Source: Pandoraea eparura (GTDB lineage: Bacteria > Pseudomonadota > Gammaproteobacteria > Burkholderiales > Burkholderiaceae). Taken from it: a stretch of 64,000 nt of DNA. The stretch is taken from positions 62,001 through 126,000 of the forward strand of contig NZ_CABPSH010000005.1 in the NCBI RefSeq assembly GCF_902459725.1. Reading direction: 5' to 3'. The position numbers were made by a program, and so were the translations under genes. How positions within the stretch are numbered: position 1 is the stretch's first letter; each line of letters opens with the position of its first letter. Below are positions 26,944-35,835 of this stretch, one piece after another. A model generated the notes under the pieces. That model searched no databases. It worked only from the letters and a program-made list of their open reading frames with translations, and was not told the origin of the DNA.

Positions 26944-27788
26944 GCTTGTCTCCCGGCGTCGAGCGCTTGCAGCGCGAGTTGCCATTCGTGCGCCTCGACC
27001 CGAATGAAGTGGTTCTTCTCGCGGGCTTCGAGGAACGGCACGCCGCTGCCCATTTTGGTGTCGCACACGATCATGCGCGGGCATGCGCCGCGGTGCGCGC
27101 GAGCCGCGTCGAAGGCGGCGATCACGGCGGCCAGATCGTTGCCGTCGATGCGTTGCACGAACCAGCCGAACGCCTGCAGCTTGTCGACCAGCGGCTCAAA
27201 GGCCATGACCTGCGTCGACGGTCCGTCGGCCTGCTGGTTATTCACGTCGACGATGCCGATAAGGTTGTCGAGCTTCCAGTGGCTGGCCGACATGATGCCC
27301 TCCCACACCGCGCCCTCATCGAGCTCGCCGTCCGAGAACAACGTGTAGACAAAGGCGTCCGAGCCGCGCCGCTTGAGGCCTAGGCAACGTCCCACCGCAA
27401 TGGTCAGGCCCTGGCCAAGCGAGCCACCGGACATTTCCATGCCCGGCGTATAACTGGCCATGCCCGACATCGGCAAGCGGCTGTCGTCGCTACCATACGT
27501 TTCCAGTTCTTCCTCGGGGAGGATGCCGGCCTCGATCAATGCCGCATACAAGGCGATCGCGTAGTGTCCGTTGGACAGCAAAAAGCGGTCTCGGCCATCC
27601 CATTCGGGGTCGTCCGCCCGCAAGCGCAACGCGTGGCCGTAAGCGACCGCGAGGACGTCGGCGATATCGAGAGCCTGGGCAATGTAGCCCTGACCCTGCA
27701 CCTCGCCCATGCGTATCGCGTTGCGCCGGATACGGTAGGCACACTCCGCGAGACGGGCATGCAACCCGGGGTCGCTCGTAGTCACCAT
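26940..27788 (-). CDS. Transketolase, N-terminal subunit (split enzyme)
   Basis: The 282-residue protein is the thiamine diphosphate-binding half, with DRFLLSNGHYAIALYAAL (about 69-86), GGSLGQGLTIAVG and the cofactor motif FSDGELDEGA followed by VDVNNQQADG. The canonical SGHPGG loop, whose His contacts substrate, is replaced by QGQGYIAQ (31-38), a marker of a distinct subfamily. The ATG follows ACAAGGAGAAC and is the first gene of the minus-strand operon, divergent from a LysR gene. It forms the active enzyme together with the downstream C-terminal subunit. Confidence 0.87.
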   Translation of the reverse strand: MVTTSDPGLHARLAECAYRIRRNAIRMGEVQGQGYIAQALDIADVLAVAYGHALRLRADDPEWDGRDRFLLSNGHYAIALYAALIEAGILPEEELETYGSDDSRLPMSGMASYTPGMEMSGGSLGQGLTIAVGRCLGLKRRGSDAFVYTLFSDGELDEGAVWEGIMSASHWKLDNLIGIVDVNNQQADGPSTQVMAFEPLVDKLQAFGWFVQRIDGNDLAAVIAAFDAARAHRGACPRMIVCDTKMGSGVPFLEAREKNHFIRVEAHEWQLALQALDAGRQA

Positions 27789-27992
27789 GTTCTCCTTGTC
27801 CCGGCCGTCGCGCTCAGGCTCGACCGGATGGGTTTGCTGGATGCGGGCGTGCAACCGCCGCCTCGCAAGAACCTGGGCTTGGGCAAGACGCTTGCCTTCG
27901 CAGCCAGTGAAATAAGCTTAAAGAGTTGAATGCGCGGGCTCAAACGAATTAATATGGGCTTATCGTTGAATTCAATTCACGTATTCGTTGCG
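27789..27992. promoter_or_regulatory. Divergent control region, transketolase operon and LysR gene
   Basis: The 204-base gap between divergent starts contains two perfect short palindromes, TAAGCTTA (27913-27920) and TTGAATTCAA (27966-27975). LysR-type regulators usually bind such a shared region and respond to a pathway intermediate. The exact site cannot be fixed from one sequence. Confidence 0.5.
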
Positions 27993-28916
27993 ATGCACAA
28001 TCACGTCACGCTCAAATCAGTTCAGGCTTTCGAGGCCGCCGCGCGGCTGTCGTCCTTCGCGCTTGCTGCGGAGGAATTGTTCGTGACGCCCTCGGCGATC
28101 AGTCATCAGATCAAGCTTCTGGAAGAACAGTTGAGTGTCAGGCTGTTCCATCGCGTGCATCGTGCGGTCGTCCTGACCGACCTCGGCCGGCGATACGCCG
28201 AGGAGGTGGCGGCGGCATTCGCGCGCATCGATCACGCGACCCGGGAGCTGGGGCGCGCCGCCAAGAGCGACATCCTCACGATCCATTGCACGCCGAGCTT
28301 CGCCACGCAATGGCTGATGCGACGCCTGGCGCGCTTTAGTGCGCTGCACCCGGACATCGATGTGCGCCTGAACGCGTCGGCAGGCGCGGTCGATCTGCTG
28401 TCGGAGGAAATCGACGTCGATATCCGTTATGGCGCCCGCAAGTTGCAGCCGCCCGGTGCGATGGTCTTCGAGCTGCCGCCCGAGACCGTCGCACCGCTTT
28501 GTTCGCCAGAACTTGCCTATGGCGAGCATCCGATCACCCGGGCGGCTGACTTGCAGCATCACCCGCTGATTCACAGCGAGGGCTGTCTGGTGGGCTGGCG
28601 CGACTGGATGCGCCAGCATCGCAAAGTGGCGCTCGACGTCACGCGCGGGCCACGTTTCGATCGCTCCTTCATGTCGATCAGCGCCGCCGTCGACGGTTTG
28701 GGTGTTTGTCTCGACAGCCTGCTGCTCGCGCAACGCGAGCTCGAAACCGGCCAACTGGTCGCTCCGCTTGGCCTGACGGGGCTGACTGTGCGGGGCTATA
28801 CGCTGAATGTGCTCAAATCCCGCGCGGAACTGCCGAAGGTGCGCAGTTTTCACGACTGGCTGTTCGGCGAGCTGGAGAATACTGGGCTCCCTGGCGTTCC
28901 ACGCCGAATCACCTAG
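27993..28916 (+). CDS. LysR-family regulator (GcvA-like)
   Basis: The 307-residue protein has an N-terminal winged helix-turn-helix (about 5-65) with LKSVQAFEAAARLSSFALAAEEL, then a periplasmic-binding-protein-like effector domain (about 95-295). The sequence style is that of the GcvA group. It probably controls the divergent TRAP-transketolase operon by sensing a substrate or intermediate. I chose the ATG at 27993 because the N-terminus then matches the family; upstream in-frame starts at 27930 and 27954 would add a tail, and none has a strong ribosome site. Confidence 0.85.
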   Translation: MHNHVTLKSVQAFEAAARLSSFALAAEELFVTPSAISHQIKLLEEQLSVRLFHRVHRAVVLTDLGRRYAEEVAAAFARIDHATRELGRAAKSDILTIHCTPSFATQWLMRRLARFSALHPDIDVRLNASAGAVDLLSEEIDVDIRYGARKLQPPGAMVFELPPETVAPLCSPELAYGEHPITRAADLQHHPLIHSEGCLVGWRDWMRQHRKVALDVTRGPRFDRSFMSISAAVDGLGVCLDSLLLAQRELETGQLVAPLGLTGLTVRGYTLNVLKSRAELPKVRSFHDWLFGELENTGLPGVPRRIT

Positions 28917-29038
28917 GTGGCACCTGACGCAAAGCGCCACACAATCGCGCGGCCGCCGAACGCCGGCCTAACCTGTCGCTACATAAGCACTCTCGCACCG
29001 CTGCCTGACCCCACACGACACTTGGCAGCGGACATTTT

Positions 29039-31117
29039 TCATCCCAGCGTTCCCGCCACGTCGATCTCCTTTGTCTGCGGCACCTCGTTATACGAGAGCA
29101 CGTGCAGCCCGCTCGCGAACATCCGGGCATAGCGCGCCAGCAGCGGCCGGAGCTGCGGCATCACGAGCAGCACCGGCGCGTGGCCGGTTTGCTTCATGTT
29201 CTCGCGCGCCTGCGGCATATGGGCCTGCAACTGCTCCAGCAGTTGCGGATCTAGCGGAAAGGCATCGGCGGTGGTTTTGCCCGACTGCTGCGCGGCGGTG
29301 TAGGCGCCCAGCAGCAGGTTCTCCAGATCGGTCGTGAGTTGATAGACGTGCAGCGTCGGCGCGTCGCCGATCAGTCCGTGCACCAGCCTGCGCCCCAGCG
29401 CACTGCGCGCTTCGGCAGCCAGCACCAGCGGATCCTTGCTCGTCACGGCCGCATCGACCAGCGCCGTCGCCAACACATCGATGTCCTGCAACGACACGCT
29501 CTCAGTGAGCAACTGACGAATGACCGCCAACTGCTGTTGATGCGTGAGCGCCTTGTCCAGCGCGTCGGCCAGCGCGGGCGACAACTCGCGCAACCGTTCG
29601 CCGAGCGAGGTGACGTCCTGGTAGGTGAACAGGTCGGCCAGATGCGTCTTCATCGCTTGCTGAACGTGTGTGGCGATCACCCCGGCGGGATCGACTATCT
29701 GATAGCCCAGCCCCAGCGCATGGGCGCGCTGATCCGCTTCGATCCACACGACAGGCATGCCGAACGACGGATCGATGGCGGGCATGCCGTCGAGGTCGCC
29801 ATAACAATCGGGGGCCGGGATCGCCATCAAGCGGTCGTGCGGCAGCGAGGCACTGGCGACACGCACTCCGCCGACGTCAATCGCATATTCACTCGCCCCG
29901 AGCCCGAGTCCGGTATCGAGCCTGACCGCCGGCACGACGAAGCCCATCGCCTGTGAGAGCGTCTGCCGCATGCCGTAGAGACGTTGCACGAGCGGCGCGC
30001 CTTCGCGCTTGTCGGCGAGACTCACGATCTGAAAGCCGAGGCTGACGGTCACCGGCGCGACGAACGGCAGTTGCTCCCACGTGAGGGCGGGCGGCTCGTG
30101 GGCGGTGAGCGCGGCTTCGAGCGCCCCGGTGTCGTCGGCCGTGTCGGGCGCGCGCCGCCGACCGACGCGCCACGCGACAAATCCCATCACCGCCGCGAAC
30201 GCCAGGAACGGCGCGGTCGGCATGCCCGGAATCAGCGCCAGCACGAACATCAGGACGGCCACACTCGCGAGCACCGACGGCGAGGCCAGCAACTGGTCGC
30301 CCACCTGCTTTTCGAAATCGCCCGCATCGGACACCCGCGTCACGATGATCGCCGCCGCGGCCGAGAGCAGCAGCGCGGGGATCTGCGCGACCAGGCCGTC
30401 GCCGATGGTCAGCAGCGAGTATTGGCGGAAGGCGTTGCCCGCACTCATGTCGTGCATCGTCACGCCGATGGCGACCCCGCCGATCAGGTTGATGAGCAGG
30501 ATGAGAATGCCCGCAATGGCGTCGCCGCGCACGAATTTCGAAGCGCCGTCCATCGCCCCGTAGAAGTCGGCTTCTGCGCTGACTTCGCGACGGCGGGTCT
30601 GCGCGGCTTCCTGGTTGATGAGCCCGGCGTTCAGGTCGGCGTCGATGGCCATCTGCTTGCCGGGCAGCGCGTCGAGCGTAAAGCGCGCCGAGACTTCGGA
30701 GATGCGCTCGGCGCCCTTGGTGACCACGACGAAGTTGATGATCATCAGGATCACGAACACCACCAGACCCACGACGAAATTGCCGCCGATGACAACGTTG
30801 CCGAATGACTCGATGACGCTACCGGCCGCGTGGGTGCCCTCGTTGCCGTTGAGCAGCACCACGCGCGTGGACGCAACGTTCAACGTCAGACGCATGAGCG
30901 TAGTGGCGAGAATGACCGTCGGGAACACGGAGAAGTCGAGCGGACGCCGCACCGACAGGCTCACCAGGATCACGACCATCGAGAGCACGATGTTGAACGT
31001 GAAGAGTGTGTCGAGCAGCAGCGGCGGCAGCGGCAGGATCACCATCGCGAGGATGGCGAAGACAAGAAGCGGCGTCAGAAATTTGTGACGCCGAAGGTGG
31101 TTCATCAGTCGGCTCAT
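29039..31117 (-). CDS. flhA: Flagellar export gate protein FlhA
   Basis: The 692-residue protein has an N-terminal membrane part of eight predicted helices (about 15-320) with the conserved cytoplasmic FHIPEP loop (GAERISEVSARFTLDALPGK, about 133-152, then the KFVRGDAIAGI segment), and a large cytoplasmic C-terminal domain that docks chaperone-substrate complexes. It is the core of the flagellar type III gate and couples proton flow to export. It ends the minus-strand flhA-fliM operon (flhA is last); the stop lies 122 bases from the LysR gene stop, in convergent orientation. Confidence 0.95.
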   Translation of the reverse strand: MSRLMNHLRRHKFLTPLLVFAILAMVILPLPPLLLDTLFTFNIVLSMVVILVSLSVRRPLDFSVFPTVILATTLMRLTLNVASTRVVLLNGNEGTHAAGSVIESFGNVVIGGNFVVGLVVFVILMIINFVVVTKGAERISEVSARFTLDALPGKQMAIDADLNAGLINQEAAQTRRREVSAEADFYGAMDGASKFVRGDAIAGILILLINLIGGVAIGVTMHDMSAGNAFRQYSLLTIGDGLVAQIPALLLSAAAAIIVTRVSDAGDFEKQVGDQLLASPSVLASVAVLMFVLALIPGMPTAPFLAFAAVMGFVAWRVGRRRAPDTADDTGALEAALTAHEPPALTWEQLPFVAPVTVSLGFQIVSLADKREGAPLVQRLYGMRQTLSQAMGFVVPAVRLDTGLGLGASEYAIDVGGVRVASASLPHDRLMAIPAPDCYGDLDGMPAIDPSFGMPVVWIEADQRAHALGLGYQIVDPAGVIATHVQQAMKTHLADLFTYQDVTSLGERLRELSPALADALDKALTHQQQLAVIRQLLTESVSLQDIDVLATALVDAAVTSKDPLVLAAEARSALGRRLVHGLIGDAPTLHVYQLTTDLENLLLGAYTAAQQSGKTTADAFPLDPQLLEQLQAHMPQARENMKQTGHAPVLLVMPQLRPLLARYARMFASGLHVLSYNEVPQTKEIDVAGTLG

Positions 31118-31121
31118 GGGA

Positions 31122-32270
31122 TCAGGGGCGGAGTCGCGTAGCGGGTGGATCGGAGAGCGCCGCGGGCACGGCGGGCGTGTCCGGACGGTCGGGGTGGGTG
31201 GCGCGCTCGCCGGTGCGCCAGGCGCGCAGTTGCAGGACGTAGGCGAGAATCACGGCCACCGCTTCGTAAAGCGCGGCGGGAATCTGCTGGTTGACCTGGC
31301 TGGTGTGGTAGAGCGCGCGCGCCAGCGGCGGCGCACTTACCACATCGATCTTGTGATCGCGGGCGATCTGGCGCAGCACGCCTGCCATTTCGTCGAGACC
31401 GCGCGCCACGACATAGGGCGCTTGCGCGCGCTCGGTGTCGTACTTGAGCGCGATGGCGTAGTGCGTCGGGTTGACGATCACCACGTCGGCCGACGGCACC
31501 TTGCGGCGCAGGCTGCGCTCGGCCATCCGGCGCTGTATTTGTCGAATGCGTTGTTTGACTTCGGGGCGTCCCTCGGTCTGCTTGTGCTCGTTCTTGACCT
31601 CCTGCTTGGTCATGCGTTGCTCGCGCAGGAAGAAGAAGCGTTGCAACGGCAGGTCGAGCAAGGCAAACGCCACGAACGCGCCGCCGAGTACGAGCACCGC
31701 GTCGCACAACAATCCGAGGCCCACGGCGATCGCCTCGCGCGGCGCGCTTGCTTGCAGCGCGAGCAGGGCGTCCCAGTGCGCACGCACGACAAAGACCAGC
31801 ACCGTCGCCACCAGCACGACCTTGGCCACGGCGGTGCCCACCTGCGCGTAGTGCTTCATCGAGACCAGCCGGCCCAGGTTGGCCTTGGGCGAGAGGCGCT
31901 GCCATTTCGGCTTGAGCAGTGTGGTGCTGAAGACGTAGCCGCCGGGCAGCATGGCCGCCACGCCAATGCACAGGGGAATCGCGGCCAGCGGGGCGAGGAG
32001 CTTGATCAGCAGCCACATCGCCGCCGGCAGCAGGGCCGTCCAGGCGTCGTCGAAGCCGAGGCCCGCGAGGTCGGCGAATGCCGCGGCATAAAGGGACCGG
32101 AAGTGGTCGAGCTGCGCGGGCGCGGTGACGGCGAGCACGGCCACGCTGCTCATGATGCCGACCGCCGTGGCCGTATCGCGCGAGCGCGCCACCTGGCCCT
32201 GCTCACGCGCGCGGCGCAGCTTCTGGGACGAGGGGGCTTCGGACTTGTCGCCGGTGTCTTGGGTCGTCAT
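31122..32270 (-). CDS. flhB: Flagellar export gate protein FlhB
   Basis: The 382-residue protein has four membrane helices (about 30-215) and a cytoplasmic domain with the autocleavage motif NPTH at 267-270. Cleavage between Asn and Pro allows FlhB, with FliK, to switch export from hook to filament proteins. The N-terminal EAPSSQKLRRAREQGQVARS is the usual FlhB start (EKTE-like segment). The last 25 residues are a Pro-rich tail. Four bases separate it from flhA and four from fliR, so the three are coupled. Confidence 0.95.
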   Translation of the reverse strand: MTTQDTGDKSEAPSSQKLRRAREQGQVARSRDTATAVGIMSSVAVLAVTAPAQLDHFRSLYAAAFADLAGLGFDDAWTALLPAAMWLLIKLLAPLAAIPLCIGVAAMLPGGYVFSTTLLKPKWQRLSPKANLGRLVSMKHYAQVGTAVAKVVLVATVLVFVVRAHWDALLALQASAPREAIAVGLGLLCDAVLVLGGAFVAFALLDLPLQRFFFLREQRMTKQEVKNEHKQTEGRPEVKQRIRQIQRRMAERSLRRKVPSADVVIVNPTHYAIALKYDTERAQAPYVVARGLDEMAGVLRQIARDHKIDVVSAPPLARALYHTSQVNQQIPAALYEAVAVILAYVLQLRAWRTGERATHPDRPDTPAVPAALSDPPATRLRP

Positions 32271-32274
32271 GGGC

Positions 32275-33099
32275 TCAAATCGGTCGGGCTGGGCGGGCGA
32301 CGGGGCCGAGCGTGTCGAGCACGCGTTCGGTCAGCGCCAGGTAATGGGCGGGCAGGGCCGGGACGACGGCCGAGAGCACTACGAGCCCGACGACCGTCGT
32401 CACGGCAAAGCCCAGGGAAAACAGGTTCAGCGCCGGCGCGGCGCGATTGAGCAGACCCAGCCCGAACTGGACGACGAAGGTCGTGAGCACCACGGGCAGC
32501 GCCAGCGTGATGGCGGCTGCCAGCGTCCAGCCGAGCGCGCGCAGCAACCCGGCGAGATCGCCGAGCGGCAGTCCGCCGCCGATGGGCCAGACCTCGAAGC
32601 TGCGGCCGACGATGGCGACCGCGATGAGGTGCGCATCGGCGACGAAGAACAGCAACGTGCCGAGGCATACCATCAGCAGCGAGACCGGCTCGCTGGCTTC
32701 GCCGTTCATCGGATCGTTCATCGCCGCCATGGCCAGTCCCATCTGCGAGGCACACAGGTAGCCCACAAGCGTGAGCAGGCTGCGCACGATGAAGAACGCC
32801 AGCCCCAGACACGCGCCGATGATGGCTTGTTCGGCGGCCAGCACGACACCGGCCAGCGAGAATGGATCGATCGGGGGCACGCCGCCTTTGGCGAGCACCG
32901 GCCATAACGACAGGCTGAGCATGAGCGCCACCAGCACGCGCCAGCGCATCGGCACAACACCCTCGCCGACGAGCGGCAACATGCTCAGTGCGGCGACAAA
33001 GCGGCAGAACGGCCACCACAGCATCACGAGCTGCGCGGGCCATTGGGCGAGCCAGCCTTCAAGGCCAGGCCAGGCGGCCAGGGGAAGCGGAAACGGCAT
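32275..33099 (-). CDS. fliR: Flagellar export apparatus protein FliR
   Basis: The 274-residue, very hydrophobic protein has about six membrane helices and the conserved central MGLAMAAMNDPMNG segment (about 120-133), a variant of the FliR G-x-x-x-x-x-x-x-x-P-x-x motif. With FliP and FliQ it forms the export pore at the base of the rod. It follows fliQ after 39 bases and precedes flhB. Confidence 0.93.
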   Translation of the reverse strand: MPFPLPLAAWPGLEGWLAQWPAQLVMLWWPFCRFVAALSMLPLVGEGVVPMRWRVLVALMLSLSLWPVLAKGGVPPIDPFSLAGVVLAAEQAIIGACLGLAFFIVRSLLTLVGYLCASQMGLAMAAMNDPMNGEASEPVSLLMVCLGTLLFFVADAHLIAVAIVGRSFEVWPIGGGLPLGDLAGLLRALGWTLAAAITLALPVVLTTFVVQFGLGLLNRAAPALNLFSLGFAVTTVVGLVVLSAVVPALPAHYLALTERVLDTLGPVARPARPI

Positions 33100-33138
33100 G
33101 AGGGGGATCCGGCTGCGGGGCGTCGGCGGCGCGCCGCG

Positions 33139-33411
33139 CTACCCGGCGAGCATGGCCGCGCGAGCGAAGATGTCGGCGGCGAAATCGGTGAGCGTGCCCG
33201 CGAGCCACGGGGCGGCGAGCCCGAGCGTAAGCAGTGTGACGATCAGGCGCGGCAGGAACGACAGCGTCTGCTCGTTGATCTGCGTGGCGGCTTGAAAGAG
33301 CGCCACGACGAGCCCGGTGACCAGGCTCGGCACGATGAGCACGAGCACGATGACGATCACGAGCCGCAGGGCATCCAGGCCCATGTCGATGGCGATGTCG
33401 CTGGTGAGCAT
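33139..33411 (-). CDS. fliQ: Flagellar export apparatus protein FliQ
   Basis: The 90-residue protein has two membrane helices separated by a short polar turn with QAATQINEQTLSFLPR (about 40-55), the defining FliQ motif. Four copies surround the FliP-FliR pore. The gene lies between fliP and fliR in the conserved order, 10 bases after the fliP stop. Confidence 0.95.
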   Translation of the reverse strand: MLTSDIAIDMGLDALRLVIVIVLVLIVPSLVTGLVVALFQAATQINEQTLSFLPRLIVTLLTLGLAAPWLAGTLTDFAADIFARAAMLAG

Positions 33412-33421
33412 GGCGTTCTCC

Positions 33422-34243
33422 TCAGACCGCCTGCACGCTGGTGACGAGCGTGCTGACCGTAAGCGTCCAGCCGTCGATGAGCACGAACAGCAGGAGCTTG
33501 AGCGGCAACGAGACGACCAGCGGCGAGAGCATCATCATGCCCATCGCCATGAGCACCGAGGCCACCACCAGATCGATGACGAGAAACGGCACGAAGAGCA
33601 TCGCCCCGACTTGAAATGCGGTTTTGAGTTCGCTCAGCAAGAACGCTGACGCCTTGACCAGGAAACTGTGCGCCTGCGGCTCGGCGACGTCGGTCTCGCC
33701 GGTCAGCCGGGCCATCAGGTCGAGCGACGTCTGGCGCGTTTGCGCCAGCATGAAGCGCGAGAGCGGGGCTTCGCCGGCACGAATGGCTTCGGTCAGCGTG
33801 ATGCGGTTTTCGTCGTAGGGTACGACGGCCTGCGTCCAGATCGCTTCGCCGACCGGGCGCATGACGAGCAGGCTGAGCAGCAATGCCATGCCGGTGAGCA
33901 CGCGCGAGGGCAGGCCCTGTTGCAGGCCCAGCGCCTGACGCAGCAATGCGAGGATGATGGCGAAACGCACGAACGTCGTCATCACCATCAGCAGTATCGG
34001 CAGCAGTCCCAGCAGCGTCATCAGGATGAGCAACTGGGTCTTGACGGTGAAGTCGGTGGTGCCGCCCTGCGTGCGCAGGCGCATCAGGTCGCCCGCTTCG
34101 TCGGCATGCGCGCCAGTGGCGAACAGCGCGAAGCCGATCGCGAGGATCGCGAGCACGAAGGTCTCCGATGCGCACAGCGGGAAGCTGCGCGGCCCGCGAG
34201 GGCGCGAGTGGCGCTGGCGCAGGAGGTGTAGCGCGGCTTTCAT
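33422..34243 (-). CDS. fliP: Flagellar export apparatus protein FliP
   Basis: The 273-residue protein has an N-terminal cleavable signal (about 28-47, ending near AHA), then four membrane helices with the conserved TTFVRFAIILALLRQALGLQ (about 88-107) and the C-terminal LFVPFLVIDLVVASVLMAMG (about 217-236). FliP is the main pore-forming subunit. A 27-residue Arg-rich extension precedes the signal; an internal start is possible. The start overlaps the fliN stop (ATGA). Confidence 0.95.
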   Translation of the reverse strand: MKAALHLLRQRHSRPRGPRSFPLCASETFVLAILAIGFALFATGAHADEAGDLMRLRTQGGTTDFTVKTQLLILMTLLGLLPILLMVMTTFVRFAIILALLRQALGLQQGLPSRVLTGMALLLSLLVMRPVGEAIWTQAVVPYDENRITLTEAIRAGEAPLSRFMLAQTRQTSLDLMARLTGETDVAEPQAHSFLVKASAFLLSELKTAFQVGAMLFVPFLVIDLVVASVLMAMGMMMLSPLVVSLPLKLLLFVLIDGWTLTVSTLVTSVQAV

Positions 34244-34746
34244 TGGGCCAGCCGGTCCAGCTCGAGCGCATCGAGCGTGAGGATCTTCAGCCCGTATTGC
34301 GCGCCCGAGACGACGACTTCCGCCAGGCCCACCGGCACACCGTTGACCAGCACGGCCAGCGGCGCACCGGCTGCGCGATCGAGACTCAGGACGTCGTCGG
34401 CACGCAGGGCCGCCAGTTCGCCCAGCGTGAGGCGGGTTGCACCGACTTCCAGCGTGAGCTTGACCGGTACACGGCGCAGCGTTTCGCGCATGGCGAGCGG
34501 TACCGGGGCAGTGCTGGCCGCGTTCGTGCGACGGGCGGCGAGTGCCGCGCTATCGCTGGCCTCGCCAGACGCGCCGAGCCAGTCACCGGCCAGATCGTCG
34601 GACAGGTCGGGGAGTGCGCCGAGGGCAGGCAGATCGTCGGCGAGGGCATCCAGGCGCAGGTCTGCGGCGGTGCGCGCCGTTGCATCGGCGGACACACCGG
34701 CATTGGGCGTTTGACCGGACGGGTCGTGAGGGAAGTGGGTAGACAT
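34240..34746 (-). CDS. fliN: Flagellar motor switch protein FliN
   Basis: The 168-residue protein ends in a SpoA domain (about 90-165) with RRVPVKLTLEVGATRLTLGE and a VNGVPVGLAEVVV block, the FliN signature; the first 85 residues are an Ala/Asp-rich linker, longer than in the 137-residue E. coli protein. It forms the lower C-ring with FliM and also binds the export ATPase complex through FliH. I start at the ATG at 34746 because the upstream in-frame part overlaps fliM. Confidence 0.88.
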   Translation of the reverse strand: MSTHFPHDPSGQTPNAGVSADATARTAADLRLDALADDLPALGALPDLSDDLAGDWLGASGEASDSAALAARRTNAASTAPVPLAMRETLRRVPVKLTLEVGATRLTLGELAALRADDVLSLDRAAGAPLAVLVNGVPVGLAEVVVSGAQYGLKILTLDALELDRLAQ

Positions 34747-34762
34747 GATGGTGACAGAGTCC

Positions 34763-35620
34763 TTACTCAAGAGTTTGGAAGTGCGTGAGACACAGATGCG
34801 CATCGCGCTCGACGATGTCGGCGCTCATCAACGGGTCGTTGTCCACGCAAACGAGCGCGCGTTGCATGAACCGCACCGGCAGGACGTCCCCCGGTTGGGC
34901 GTCGAGCAGCGCACCGAGCGACAAGTCGACGTCGAGCCAGTGCGCGCTCAGACGCACGGGAATCGTGGCGATGTCGCAGGCGGGTGGCGTGTGTTGCGCG
35001 GCACGTTCGCCGGCGTCGGGGCCGAGCATCGTGAGCCAGCGGCGGGCGTCCTCGGCGGCGAGCCGGAACGTGACCGTGCCCAGCGGCGCGTCGCCCGCGC
35101 GATCCGCGATGCGCGCGCCGATCCACAGCGATGGCGGTGTCAAGCGCGGCGCTGATGCCAGGGTCTCGACATGGGCCGTGGCCGGTGACATCTCCGAGGA
35201 GACGGCCAGGCGCAGCGCGTCAAGCATTTGCCGCGCGAAACGCGTGACGAAACGCTCGTAGGTCGCCGCGGGCGGCGCGGCGTGCAGGGCGGGCGGCCCG
35301 ACGAAATCGTCCGCGTCGTAGCGCAGACGAAAGGCGTCGCGCAGCAGGCCCGCGTCGATGCCAACGTCGATGCCGTGGCCATCGACATGAAAGCGCTGCA
35401 CGATGACGTCGTTGACGTTCGGCGCGCTGGCGCTCACGGACATGGCGGCGACACGCCACGCCATAGCATGACGATGACGAACGTGCTGCGGTAATTGGAC
35501 ATCGAGGCGCGAGCGCAGCCGCTCGGTCAGGGGGTCGAGAAGCTGCGTCGGCTGTCCCAGCCGGCACGGATCGAGTGCCCGGATCGCGCCGGGCGGCGTA
35601 GGCGCGTGCATTGTGTTCAT
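34763..35620 (-). CDS. fliM: Flagellar motor switch protein FliM (short, divergent)
   Basis: The 285-residue protein has a middle domain and a C-terminal SpoA-like domain (about 205-280, with IPVRLSAHWLDVDLSLGALL). The usual N-terminal EIDALL motif that binds phosphorylated CheY is not present, and no clear GGxG motif is seen in the middle domain. It is about 45 residues shorter than chemotactic FliM. The call comes from the C-terminal domain and the fliM-fliN-fliP order. ATGs at 35620 and 35611 are both possible starts; neither has a strong ribosome site. It is the first gene of the minus-strand block. Confidence 0.8.
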   Translation of the reverse strand: MNTMHAPTPPGAIRALDPCRLGQPTQLLDPLTERLRSRLDVQLPQHVRHRHAMAWRVAAMSVSASAPNVNDVIVQRFHVDGHGIDVGIDAGLLRDAFRLRYDADDFVGPPALHAAPPAATYERFVTRFARQMLDALRLAVSSEMSPATAHVETLASAPRLTPPSLWIGARIADRAGDAPLGTVTFRLAAEDARRWLTMLGPDAGERAAQHTPPACDIATIPVRLSAHWLDVDLSLGALLDAQPGDVLPVRFMQRALVCVDNDPLMSADIVERDAHLCLTHFQTLE

Positions 35621-35835
35621 GTGATTGGATGTCGGTTCGCAGCGCTCGTGAGCGCAAGGAAGTTCGCATCCTAAAGGCGTCTTCCCCACGTGTTGATGGG
35701 GAATGACTCAACCGCGCGCGCTTTGGGGGATTCCCCATTCTGGGTAGGGCGGGGTGTGCGTAAAGTGCGGAGTCTTGTCAGTGCTGCCTGCGCCGAAGGC
35801 GGGGGCACACGTCGAACCTCACGATGGAGATACGA
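35621..35835. promoter_or_regulatory. Divergent control region of fliM operon and fliE
   Basis: This 215-base gap drives fliM to the left and fliE to the right. It holds TTCCCCA (35682-35688), its complement TGGGGAA (35697-35703) and another TTCCCCA (35731-35737). The same element lies upstream of flgB. TAAAGTGC at 35761-35768 resembles a sigma-28 minus-35 box but has no properly spaced partner. No sigma-54 promoter was recognised. Confidence 0.5.
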
